A program made the position numbers and the translations under genes. From Syntrophaceae bacterium UBA2208 (lineage in GTDB: Bacteria; Desulfobacterota; BSN033; UBA1163): a stretch of 17,426 bases of DNA. The notes beneath the pieces were generated by a model. The model did not search any database. It was given only the letters and a program-made list of their open reading frames with translations, and had not been told where the DNA came from. Of this stretch, positions 1 through 7,715 are shown in pieces; the first letter of the stretch is position 1; each line of letters begins with the position of its first letter. The stretch lies in the NCBI GenBank assembly GCA_002327885.1, contig DCUS01000057.1, positions 1 through 17,426 of the forward strand, given 5' to 3'.

Positions 1-5
1 GATTT

Positions 6-26
6 AAAAATCTAAAATCTTAAATT
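6..26. repeat. Degenerate 7-bp tandem repeat downstream of murC
   Basis: Three AT-rich heptamers, AAAAATC, TAAAATC and TTAAATT, stand in a row in the visible part of the gap after murC. The match between units is loose and the stretch is AT-rich, so alone it would mean little. It is listed because most other gaps in this cluster show the same 7- or 9-bp periodicity. Confidence 0.4.
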
Positions 27-29
27 TTC

Positions 30-1403
30 TTAATTCAGTCGTTTCACCAACTCCTCTGATACCTGCCAGATATCTCCGGCTCCTAAGGTAATCACCAGGT
101 CCCCCGGAGCAATCTTCCCGAGGAGATGCTCAACGATTTCTTTCCTGTCCCCCAGATAGGTGACATCCTTATGGCCATATTCCCGGAGTCCTTCACAGAG
201 AGCCTCCGCCTCCACGCCTTCAATTCGATCTTCTCCTGCCGGATAGATATCGGTAAGAATGAGCACATCGGCATCATAAAAAGCAGTGAGGAAATCTTTA
301 AATAGGGCTTGAGTCCTGGTATAACGGTGGGGTTGGAACACCGCAACGACCCTTTTCCCCCACCCCGTCCGCGCGGCCTTGAGCGTCGCCATAATCTCAA
401 CGGGATGGTGTCCATAATCATCCACGATGAGGATTTCCTTCTTTTCTCCTTTGATCTGAAATCGCCTCTGAATTCCGCTAAAATTGCGAAGCGTTTCCTG
501 AACAACCTGGAAGGGAATATTCAGTTCAAAGGCGGTGGCTAAAGTGGCCAAGGCATTATAGACATTGTGCTGCCCTGGCATTCGAAGACTCAGCCTTCCT
601 ATTTCCTGACGTTGATGGACGACGTCAAAAGAGGTGGAGAGCCCCTCGAAGACAATTTCTTTGGCCTGAAGGTCAGCTTGTGTCGTTAACCCATATGTGG
701 TAAATCGCTTCTTCAACCTGGGGAGGAGACTCTGTATATTAGGATGATCAAGGCAGAGAATAGCCAACCCAAAAAATGGGATCTTATTCAAAAAACAGAG
801 GAACGTCTCCTTGATCTCATCGATCCCTTTATAATAATCAAGATGCTCCGGATCGATGTTGGTCACCACGGCAACGGTGGGCATCAATTTTAGAAAAGAA
901 CCGTCACTCTCATCGGCCTCGGCAACCAAAAAGTCACCCTGGCCAAGCCTCGCATTACTGCCGATGCTGTTTAACCTTCCTCCGATCACAACCGTCGGAT
1001 CGAGACCGCCTGCCGCCAAGACCGTGGCAATGAGAGAGGTGGTCGTCGTTTTTCCGTGGGTTCCAGCAATGGCCACCCCGATTTTCATTCGCATCAACTC
1101 TGCCAGCATCTCTGCTCTTGGGATGACAGGGATGAATCTCTCCTCGGCGGCTTCGACCTCGGGGTTATTTTGACGAATGGCGGAGGAGATGACTACGACA
1201 TCTGCTTCTTTCAGGTTCTCCCTCCGATGACCGCAGGAAATTTCACATCCCAAAGACTTGAGCCTTCGGGTCACCTCGGTCTCCTTGATATCAGAACCGC
1301 TGATGGTGTACCCCAGATTGAGCAATACCTCGGCAATCCCGCTCATGCCAATTCCACCGATGCCGACAAAATGAATGTGATGAATCTTTCCCCTTCGATA
1401 CAT
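30..1403 (-). CDS. murC: UDP-N-acetylmuramate--L-alanine ligase MurC
   Basis: MurC is the cytoplasmic ATP-dependent ligase that adds L-alanine to UDP-MurNAc, the first step of the peptidoglycan stem peptide. The 457-residue protein has the usual family length. It opens with the Rossmann-type UDP-binding motif HFVGIGGIGMSGIA (residues 11-24). The Mur-ligase P-loop GTHGKTTTT follows at 114-122, with the His typical of MurC, and DDYGHHP lies near residue 328. The ATG at 1403 gives the normal N-terminus; the ribosome binding site is weak. murG lies 87 bp upstream, so the two are probably cotranscribed. The stop is 29 bp from the window edge; murB, ftsQ, ftsA or ftsZ often come next in related clusters but cannot be seen here. 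Confidence 0.97.
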   Translation of the reverse strand: MYRRGKIHHIHFVGIGGIGMSGIAEVLLNLGYTISGSDIKETEVTRRLKSLGCEISCGHRRENLKEADVVVISSAIRQNNPEVEAAEERFIPVIPRAEMLAELMRMKIGVAIAGTHGKTTTTSLIATVLAAGGLDPTVVIGGRLNSIGSNARLGQGDFLVAEADESDGSFLKLMPTVAVVTNIDPEHLDYYKGIDEIKETFLCFLNKIPFFGLAILCLDHPNIQSLLPRLKKRFTTYGLTTQADLQAKEIVFEGLSTSFDVVHQRQEIGRLSLRMPGQHNVYNALATLATAFELNIPFQVVQETLRNFSGIQRRFQIKGEKKEILIVDDYGHHPVEIMATLKAARTGWGKRVVAVFQPHRYTRTQALFKDFLTAFYDADVLILTDIYPAGEDRIEGVEAEALCEGLREYGHKDVTYLGDRKEIVEHLLGKIAPGDLVITLGAGDIWQVSEELVKRLN

Positions 1404-1420
1404 CCCAGTTTCTCGCGTTC

Positions 1421-1447
1421 TCAGTTCATTGAGTTCGTTGAGTTAAC
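1421..1447. repeat. Degenerate 9-bp tandem repeat between murG and murC
   Basis: Three 9-bp units stand in a row: TCAGTTCAT, TGAGTTCGT and TGAGTTAAC. The octamer AACCCAAT occurs at 1445-1452 and again at 1463-1470 in the same 87-bp gap. No promoter or terminator is evident in the gap, and the repeats fill much of it. Confidence 0.6.
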
Positions 1448-1490
1448 CCAATAGACACAAGGAACCCAATGAGCTCAAAAAACCCTGTTT

Positions 1491-2579
1491 TTATTTTCTT
1501 GCCAGGGCATAGCAGTGATCCACGATCTCCCCCGCTGCTCTCGGTCTCGCCAATTGTTGAATCGCCTTCTCCATCCTGGCCCGTTCCTCCGGGCGTTCAT
1601 AAAGATAAAGAATCATTTGGGTCAACGATTGGCCGCTTAGCTCCTCATCCGAAATCATTCTGGCTGCCCCGAGATCGAATAATTTTTTTGCATTGATCCA
1701 CTGATGATTGTGGGCCGCATAGGGATAAGGAATGAGAAGAGCGGCCTTTCCACAGACTGCCAGTTCGGCCACCGTGCTCGCCCCTGATCGGCAGATGATC
1801 AGATCGGAGATCTGGTAGTAAGACCCCATCTCTTCAAAAAAAGGCCTGACCAACGCATCAAATCCCTGTTCTTGATAACTTTTAGAAACAAAATGGTGAT
1901 CTTCTTTCCCGGTTTGATGAATGATGGTCAACGATGACTTTATCTCCTGAAGGTAGGGCAGACCTTCCATCATCGCCTGATTGATCCGATGGGCCCCTGC
2001 GCTTCCTCCGAAGATGAAAAGGGTAAGTTGATCTTTTTTCTTCATCTTTTCCTTATCTTCCTTCAGGGAAGCAAAAAATTCCTTTCTGATCGGATTTCCG
2101 GTCACGATGGTCTTTCCCTCAGGAAAATACTTCTTTGCCTCTTCAAAAGAGACAAAGATCCGTTGACTGAACCATTTAAGAATGCGATTGGTCATTCCTG
2201 GCACAACGTTCTGTTCGTGGATCGCCCTCTTCATTCTCAGAAAGAAGGCAGCCATCAGGGCCGGACCCGAGGCATAGCCTCCAACCCCCAAGACGATTTG
2301 GGGTTCAAAATCCTTCAGGATCGAGAAGGCTTCCGAGACGGCCATCGGCAGGCTCAAAATTGCCTTGCATTGATTCGGAAAGGATTTTCCTTTAATCGGT
2401 TTTACTTTAATCATTCGCAGCGGGAATTTCCCTCCCGGCAAAACCTTGGCCTCGATTCCCTTCTCCGTCCCGATAAATAGAACTTCATTTCCCTTCTCTC
2501 TCTCGACGAATGCCTCGGCAATCGCCATGCCCGGGAAAAGGTGACCTCCTGTTCCACCTCCAGCAATCACACACTTCAT
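1491..2579 (-). CDS. murG: Undecaprenyldiphospho-muramoylpentapeptide N-acetylglucosaminyltransferase MurG
   Basis: MurG transfers GlcNAc from UDP-GlcNAc to lipid I on the inner face of the cytoplasmic membrane, giving lipid II. The ATG at 2579 gives a 362-residue GT-B glycosyltransferase starting MKCVIAGGGTGGHLFPG, the family glycine loop at the extreme N-terminus. A longer frame reaches 2630, but its 17 extra residues lie inside ftsW and look unlike MurG. GGSAGAHRIN, in the middle of the protein, and the UDP-GlcNAc-site motif RSGASTVAEL, in the C-terminal half, are both present. The start overlaps the ftsW stop by 4 bases (ATGA), which suggests translational coupling and agrees with the shorter start. 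Confidence 0.96.
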   Translation of the reverse strand: MKCVIAGGGTGGHLFPGMAIAEAFVEREKGNEVLFIGTEKGIEAKVLPGGKFPLRMIKVKPIKGKSFPNQCKAILSLPMAVSEAFSILKDFEPQIVLGVGGYASGPALMAAFFLRMKRAIHEQNVVPGMTNRILKWFSQRIFVSFEEAKKYFPEGKTIVTGNPIRKEFFASLKEDKEKMKKKDQLTLFIFGGSAGAHRINQAMMEGLPYLQEIKSSLTIIHQTGKEDHHFVSKSYQEQGFDALVRPFFEEMGSYYQISDLIICRSGASTVAELAVCGKAALLIPYPYAAHNHQWINAKKLFDLGAARMISDEELSGQSLTQMILYLYERPEERARMEKAIQQLARPRAAGEIVDHCYALARK

Positions 2580-3679
2580 CTTCGTTCTACGTGGGTCGAA
2601 AGGTGAAGAAGTATTCCTACTCCCACACAATTAGCGACCAGCGATGTCCCTCCGTAACTGATAAAGGGAAGGGTCAATCCTTTTGTGGGGAGGAGCCCCA
2701 ATACCACTCCCATATTGATGACCGCCTGAAGGGAAATCATCAAAGTGATCCCCAATGCCAAGTAAGCACCAAATCTGTCTCCAAGGGAAAGGCCGATCTG
2801 AATACCCCGAAGGGTCAGAATGAAAAAAAGGAGAACCACGACCATCGCTCCAACCAAACCCAACTCTTCTCCGATCACGGAAAAGATGAAGTCTGTGTGG
2901 GGAGCAGGAAGAAAGAAGAGCTTCTGCCTCCCTTCTCCCAGTCCCAACCCAAAAATACCTCCGGAGCCAAAGGAGAGAAAGGATTGAATGATTTGGAAAC
3001 TGGTACCATTGGGATCTTCCCATGGGCGGATGAAACTCATCACCCTTTTATAACGATACCCAACGCTCATCAAAAGAGTGTAAGCAACTGGAATGGCAAT
3101 CAAAAAAGCACCCACCATATAAATCACCCTGGCACCGCTCAGGAAGAGAAGAAGAAAAACCATTGTCGTGAGAAAGAAAGCTGCTCCAAAATCGGGCTCT
3201 TTCATCACCAAAGCGATGATGAGACCAGAGAGGAGAACCGTGGGAAGAAATCCAAAAGAGAAACTTCGAATCTTCTCCTCCTTCTTGGCCAAAAAGTAGG
3301 CCAGAAAAACAACCAAACCCAACTTCGCAAATTCTGAGGGTTGAAAGGAAAAAGACGAAATCTTCACCCAACGCATGGCTCCCCCCGCTCGATGCCCGAT
3401 CCCCGGGATCAATACGGCAATCAAGAGGAGGATGGAAAGAATGAAGATCGGATAGGCAAATCGTTTTAGAATGTCATAAGGGAGAAACATCATCAGGATC
3501 ATCAGAACAAAACCGACCGATGCATAAAGGGCCTGCCTCTTCAGAAAGTAGTAGGGATCCCCAAAACGGTCGCCAGCAATGATGGCGCTGGTGCTGTAAA
3601 CCATCACAATTCCCATTCCCATTAAGGCAAGAGTGACCATCAACAGAATGAAATCGAGTCTTCTTTTACCCTTCACCAT
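2576..3679 (-). CDS. ftsW: SEDS-family peptidoglycan glycosyltransferase FtsW
   Basis: FtsW is the polytopic membrane glycosyltransferase that polymerises lipid II at the division septum together with its partner FtsI. The 367-residue protein is strongly hydrophobic with about ten membrane segments. It shows SEDS landmarks: QPSEFAKLG after the fourth segment or so, MKEPDFGAA with the catalytic-type Asp, and the C-terminal PTKGLTLPFISYGGTS. RodA is the main alternative by sequence. The position between murD and murG, in a cluster that also encodes FtsI and FtsL, favours FtsW. The stop overlaps the murG ATG by 4 bases. The start lies 105 bp after murD, across a repeat-bearing gap. Confidence 0.95.
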   Translation of the reverse strand: MVKGKRRLDFILLMVTLALMGMGIVMVYSTSAIIAGDRFGDPYYFLKRQALYASVGFVLMILMMFLPYDILKRFAYPIFILSILLLIAVLIPGIGHRAGGAMRWVKISSFSFQPSEFAKLGLVVFLAYFLAKKEEKIRSFSFGFLPTVLLSGLIIALVMKEPDFGAAFFLTTMVFLLLFLSGARVIYMVGAFLIAIPVAYTLLMSVGYRYKRVMSFIRPWEDPNGTSFQIIQSFLSFGSGGIFGLGLGEGRQKLFFLPAPHTDFIFSVIGEELGLVGAMVVVLLFFILTLRGIQIGLSLGDRFGAYLALGITLMISLQAVINMGVVLGLLPTKGLTLPFISYGGTSLVANCVGVGILLHLSTHVERR

Positions 3680-3692
3680 AACCCTGTTTCAA

Positions 3693-3770
3693 TTTCTTGG
3701 TTTCTTTGGTTTCTCTGGTTTATTTGGTCAAACAAATGGAATAAATAAAACTAAAGAAACCAGATAAACC
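3693..3770. repeat. 9-bp tandem repeat with inverted copies between murD and ftsW
   Basis: Four 9-bp units run from 3693 to 3728: TTTCTTGGT, TTCTTTGGT, TTCTCTGGT and TTATTTGGT. At 3750-3770 two units appear on the opposite strand (ACTAAAGAA, ACCAGATAA, then ACC). The two arms can pair into a long imperfect hairpin with a loop of about 21 bases. It lies inside the operon, between the murD stop and the ftsW start. No U-tract follows the outer arm in the direction of transcription, so it does not look like an intrinsic terminator. An effect on mRNA processing or stability is possible but is inference. Confidence 0.7.
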
Positions 3771-3784
3771 TACGCACTCCATGA

Positions 3785-5128
3785 TTAAAGTCGTTTGACG
3801 GCTTCTTTAAATACCTTTCCTCTCTCCTTGTAATCCTTGAACATATCGAAACTCGAACAGGCGGGGGAGAGGAGAACCACATCTCCTCCTTGTGATTTTT
3901 GATGGGCAAGGAGCACCGCCTCTTCCATGTTCTGGGCCGCAACCGTATCGGTCTGCCCTCCAAGTTCACGGGCCATTCTCTCTTTCGCCTCACCCAAAAG
4001 AATTAGATGCTTAACTCTTTCACGGACCAATTCTTTCAAGGGACTTAAATCCCCGTTTTTATCTTTTCCTCCCGCGATCAATATCACGGGCTCTGAAAAA
4101 CTCTGTAGAGATTTGACCACTGAACCGACATTCGTTCCTTTGGAATCATTGTAGAAACGAACGCCCTCGATCTCCCGGACAAGTTCAAGACGGTGTTCAA
4201 GGCCTTTAAACCGATTCAGGACATCCTGGATCGCTTTTTTCGAGCATCCGAACATTCTCGCCGCGGTGAGAGCGGCCATCATATTCTCCACATTGTGAAT
4301 TCCTTTCAGGGGCGTCTGGGATAAGGAATATTCTTCCACTTTACCTTCCAGCCTCAGGAAGATGCTTTGGCCATTTGAAAAGGCGCCCTCGTCAAGTTTC
4401 TCCCTCAAACTGAATAAAACCTTTTTTGCCCTCACCTTCTCTCTATGCTGCATCACGATGGGATCATCTTGATTGAGGATAGCCAGGTCTCCGGAATTTT
4501 GATTTGCAAAAATTCTCACCTTTGCTTCGATGTAATCTTCGTAACAGGCATAACGATCCAGATGATCCTCGGTAATATTGAGCAGGATCGAGATTCGTGG
4601 CCGAAAATCCTCGATGGCCTCCAACTGGAAACTGGAGATTTCAACCACCAACACTTCCCATCGATCTTTCGCATCTGTAAAAAGGACCAGCGGCTCGCCG
4701 ACATTGCCTCCGACTCCAACTCTCTTTCCCTCCTCTTTCAGCATCTCACCGATGAGCAACGCGGTGGTGGTCTTCCCATTGGTTCCCGTCACGGCGATGA
4801 TCGGGACATCGATGAAGGGATAAGCGAGTTCGATCTCGCTGATCACCCGAACTCCCTGCTCGATTGCCCTTTGCATGGGCTTGATGTTCAGGTCAACTCC
4901 GGGGCTCACCACAATCACGTCCTGGTTGAGGAAAGTCTCTATTTGATGGCCTCCCCATTCCATAGAGATCCCCATCCCATTTAATTCCTGAGTCGCTGCT
5001 TTCATCTCCTCTTTCGGCTGCATCTCGGTAGTGGTCACAAGGGAACCTTTTGCCTTAAGGAATTTTGCTGTTGCAATCCCTGTTCGGGCCAACCCTACGA
5101 CTAACACCTTTTTACCGCGAAGTTCCAT
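3785..5128 (-). CDS. murD: UDP-N-acetylmuramoylalanine--D-glutamate ligase MurD
   Basis: MurD adds D-glutamate to UDP-MurNAc-L-Ala in the cytoplasm using ATP. The 447-residue protein has the normal three-domain length. The N-terminal Rossmann part reads KKVLVVGLARTGIA (residues 6-19). The P-loop TGTNGKTTT spans 114-122, NITEDHLDRY lies near residue 190, and the C-terminal ligase domain includes AGGKDKNGD. The Ser-Pro-Gly sequence of VVSPGVDL (73-80) is also typical of MurD. The ATG at 5128 starts directly before the Rossmann strand and has no clear Shine-Dalgarno sequence. The gene lies between mraY (106-bp gap) and ftsW (105-bp gap), both filled by short repeats. Confidence 0.97.
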   Translation of the reverse strand: MELRGKKVLVVGLARTGIATAKFLKAKGSLVTTTEMQPKEEMKAATQELNGMGISMEWGGHQIETFLNQDVIVVSPGVDLNIKPMQRAIEQGVRVISEIELAYPFIDVPIIAVTGTNGKTTTALLIGEMLKEEGKRVGVGGNVGEPLVLFTDAKDRWEVLVVEISSFQLEAIEDFRPRISILLNITEDHLDRYACYEDYIEAKVRIFANQNSGDLAILNQDDPIVMQHREKVRAKKVLFSLREKLDEGAFSNGQSIFLRLEGKVEEYSLSQTPLKGIHNVENMMAALTAARMFGCSKKAIQDVLNRFKGLEHRLELVREIEGVRFYNDSKGTNVGSVVKSLQSFSEPVILIAGGKDKNGDLSPLKELVRERVKHLILLGEAKERMARELGGQTDTVAAQNMEEAVLLAHQKSQGGDVVLLSPACSSFDMFKDYKERGKVFKEAVKRL

Positions 5129-5143
5129 AATCAGTTATGAATT

Positions 5144-5219
5144 ACGACTTACGAGTTAAAAGTTAAAAGTTTTTAGATCTTTAAGAGTTTAATTCTCAAC
5201 TCGTCACTCTGCACTCTTA
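5144..5219. repeat. Two degenerate 7-bp tandem repeats between mraY and murD
   Basis: The gap has two separate heptamer runs. ACGACTT, ACGAGTT, AAAAGTT and AAAAGTT occupy 5144-5171. ACTCGTC, ACTCTGC and ACTCTTA occupy 5199-5219. Between them is AT-rich sequence without a recognisable signal. Confidence 0.6.
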
Positions 5220-5234
5220 ATTGTTTTTTTGGGG

Positions 5235-6311
5235 CTACCTCAGCTTCAGCGTACTGATCGCAATGAGTCCAAGAATAATCCCGATGATCCAGAATCGGAC
5301 GATGATCTTCGGCTCCGCCCAACCTTTCAATTCAAAATGGTGGTGAATGGGTGCCATCCTGAAAACGCGTTTCTTTCGCAATTGATAAGAAATCACCTGG
5401 ATGATGACGGAAAGGGTCTCGATCACAAAAATTCCACCCACAATGACCAAAAGAATCTCCTGTTTCGTGATCACCGCGATGGTTCCTAAGGCGGCTCCCA
5501 ATGAGAGAGAACCCACATCGCCCATAAAGACCTGAGCCGGATAGGTGTTGAACCAGAGAAATCCCAGGCCACTGCCGACCAGGGCTCCACATAAAATGGT
5601 TAATTCTCCACTCCCCTTGACAAAAGGGATCTGGAGATAGGTGGCAAATTTGAAATTTCCTGCGAGATAGCAGAAAAGCATAAAAGTGGCGCTGGCGATG
5701 AGGACGGGTCCGATAGCCAATCCATCCAATCCATCCGTCAGGTTGACCGCATTGGCTGAACCAACGATCACCAACATCCCAAAGAGAATGTACCAATGCC
5801 CAAGGTCCGGCATCGCCGTTTTAAAAAAAGGAAAGATCAACCTGGAATCATGATCAATGGTGGTAAATAGAATGAAGCTGGTCACAACACCGATGGCCAC
5901 CTGAATGGGAAATTTGTATCGGGCCCGGATCCCAATCCCTTTTTTATCCTTCATTTTTTTATAATCATCCAAAAAACCGAGAATGCCGAATGATAGGGTG
6001 GTTAATATCACAATCCACATATAGGGATTGGCCAGGTCTGACCAAAAAAGGGTGGGGATGAGAATGGCGGCCAGGATCAGGCTCCCTCCCATCGTGGGAG
6101 TTCCATTCTTGGACATGTGTCGGGAGGGGACATCCTCTCTCACCACCTGTTGAATTTGAAATGTTCTTAATTTTTTGATTAACCAAGGCCCGATGATAAA
6201 ACTGATCAGGAGAGCTGTCAGAATCGAATAAATGGTCCTAAAGGTGATATAACGGAAGACATTGAAAAAGGAAAACAGTTCGTGAAGAGGATAGAGGAGA
6301 TGATACAACAC
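5235..6311 (-). CDS. mraY: Phospho-N-acetylmuramoyl-pentapeptide-transferase MraY
   Basis: MraY is the integral membrane enzyme that moves phospho-MurNAc-pentapeptide from UDP to undecaprenyl phosphate, making lipid I. The 358-residue length and roughly ten membrane segments are typical. Family motifs are present: KNGTPTMGG near residue 68, the catalytic-site stretch NAVNLTDGLDGLA in the middle, and PIHHHFELKGW near the C-terminus. The start is a GTG at 6311, three bases after the murF stop, with GGGAGG about nine bases upstream. The resulting N-terminus (MLYHLLYPLHELFSFFNVF) matches the family layout. The next codon is TTG, so a one-codon-shorter start cannot be excluded. Confidence 0.96.
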   Translation of the reverse strand: MLYHLLYPLHELFSFFNVFRYITFRTIYSILTALLISFIIGPWLIKKLRTFQIQQVVREDVPSRHMSKNGTPTMGGSLILAAILIPTLFWSDLANPYMWIVILTTLSFGILGFLDDYKKMKDKKGIGIRARYKFPIQVAIGVVTSFILFTTIDHDSRLIFPFFKTAMPDLGHWYILFGMLVIVGSANAVNLTDGLDGLAIGPVLIASATFMLFCYLAGNFKFATYLQIPFVKGSGELTILCGALVGSGLGFLWFNTYPAQVFMGDVGSLSLGAALGTIAVITKQEILLVIVGGIFVIETLSVIIQVISYQLRKKRVFRMAPIHHHFELKGWAEPKIIVRFWIIGIILGLIAISTLKLR

Positions 6312-6314
6312 TTT

Positions 6315-7715
6315 TTATGGCCTCCCGTCGTTCAAATTTTCTGCGATCTTTTCCATGGCCATCTTCCTTGAACCCTTGATCAGGATCCAATCTCCCTTTT
6401 GAATCCTCTGTCTTAAAAAGGAGATGGCCTCCGAATGACTCTCCACGATTCTTGCCCTCTCCCGTGGAAATCCATGACGAATCGCCGACTCGACAACTGC
6501 GGGCGCTTCCTCTCCCAAGGCAAGAAGAAAGTCAATGGAAAGCCGGCTCACTTTCTCTCCTAATTGTTCGTGGGCTTCTCTCGTAAAATTTCCGAGTTCT
6601 AACATGTCGCCCAATACGGCGATGGCCTTTCCCTCTCCCTTCGATTCAACAAGGGTTTCCAGGGCGAGTTCCATCGAGTAAGGATTGGCGTTATAGGTAT
6701 CGTTGATCAGAGTCATTCCCCCTTTAAGAGAAATGACTTCCATCCTCATGGGAAAAGGCTGAAAACGTTCCAAAGCCTCTCTGGCCTTTTTTACATCCAC
6801 TCCGAAGAGACAGGCGACCGCGATGGCGGAAAGGGCGTTCGGGATGAAATGTCTCCCCAATAACCGCAGATGGACCTCCGTCACCTCACGTTCCAAAATC
6901 AGAGCGAACGAGGTTCCTTCGACTCCTTTGATCCGTATTTCTTTCGCCATCACCTCTGCCGGGTGTTCGATTCCATAGGTGATCTTTTGCCCAGGGTAAT
7001 AATTGGCCAGATCCCTCACCCGAGGGTCATCCTGATTCACTAAAATCGTTCCATCCCTTCTCATCCTCCGGAAGAGTTCCCCCTTTTCTTCCTTCAACCT
7101 TTCCAAACTTCCCATGCCTTCGAGGTGGACCTCCTGGATATTTGTGATCAATCCAATATCGGGTTCTGCAATCTCGGTCAATTTTCGAATTTCACCGGGT
7201 ATGTTCATCCCCATCTCGAGAATAACGACCCTCTCATTTTCGGTGAGGGTGAGGAGGGTGAGGGGAAGCCCAATGAGGTTGTTTAAATTCCCCCTTGTCT
7301 TAAGAACAGGAAAGGTGGTTTCGAGGCAAGCAGCGATCATTTCTTTCGTTGTTGTCTTGCCGTTGCTTCCGGTCAAGGCGATGACTGGAGTACGATATTT
7401 TCGCCTCCAGTCATGGGCAATATCTCCTAAAGCGGAGAGGGTGTTTTTTACGGCAATGACTGCCCTGGGTCGGTAACCATTCCATCGAATGTCTCCAACC
7501 CTATCCTCTTCGACCACGACGCCGCCTGCCTTTTTTTCAAGAACCTCTATGGCATAGTGATGGCCATCAAATCGATCCCCTTTCAGAGCGACAAAAAGTT
7601 CCCCCGCGGTCAATGTTCTTGAATCCGTGGAAATCCCCTTGAAGACGGTGTTTCTTTCCCCTTGGAGGAGCTTCCCTCCAGTGGCCTTCAGGACCTCTTC
7701 AATGCTAAGGATCAA
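6315..7715 (-). CDS. murF: UDP-N-acetylmuramoyl-tripeptide--D-alanyl-D-alanine ligase MurF
   Basis: MurF adds D-Ala-D-Ala to the UDP-MurNAc-tripeptide in the cytoplasm. The 466-residue protein has the N-terminal domain with STDSRTL (29-35), the P-loop LTGSNGKTTTKE (114-125) and INDTYNANPYSM in the central domain. The frame has no ATG giving a complete N-terminus; the start is TTG at 7715. That codon overlaps the murE stop as TTGA and has GGAGG four bases upstream. The N-terminus from this TTG (MILSIEEVLKATGG) matches the usual MurF beginning. The stop is 3 bases before mraY. Confidence 0.96.
   Translation of the reverse strand: MILSIEEVLKATGGKLLQGERNTVFKGISTDSRTLTAGELFVALKGDRFDGHHYAIEVLEKKAGGVVVEEDRVGDIRWNGYRPRAVIAVKNTLSALGDIAHDWRRKYRTPVIALTGSNGKTTTKEMIAACLETTFPVLKTRGNLNNLIGLPLTLLTLTENERVVILEMGMNIPGEIRKLTEIAEPDIGLITNIQEVHLEGMGSLERLKEEKGELFRRMRRDGTILVNQDDPRVRDLANYYPGQKITYGIEHPAEVMAKEIRIKGVEGTSFALILEREVTEVHLRLLGRHFIPNALSAIAVACLFGVDVKKAREALERFQPFPMRMEVISLKGGMTLINDTYNANPYSMELALETLVESKGEGKAIAVLGDMLELGNFTREAHEQLGEKVSRLSIDFLLALGEEAPAVVESAIRHGFPRERARIVESHSEAISFLRQRIQKGDWILIKGSRKMAMEKIAENLNDGRP

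Noticed and set aside
2510..3337. 275-codon plus-strand frame opposite ftsW
   Set aside because: It is highly charged, low in hydrophobic residues and antisense to conserved membrane segments of FtsW: a shadow frame.
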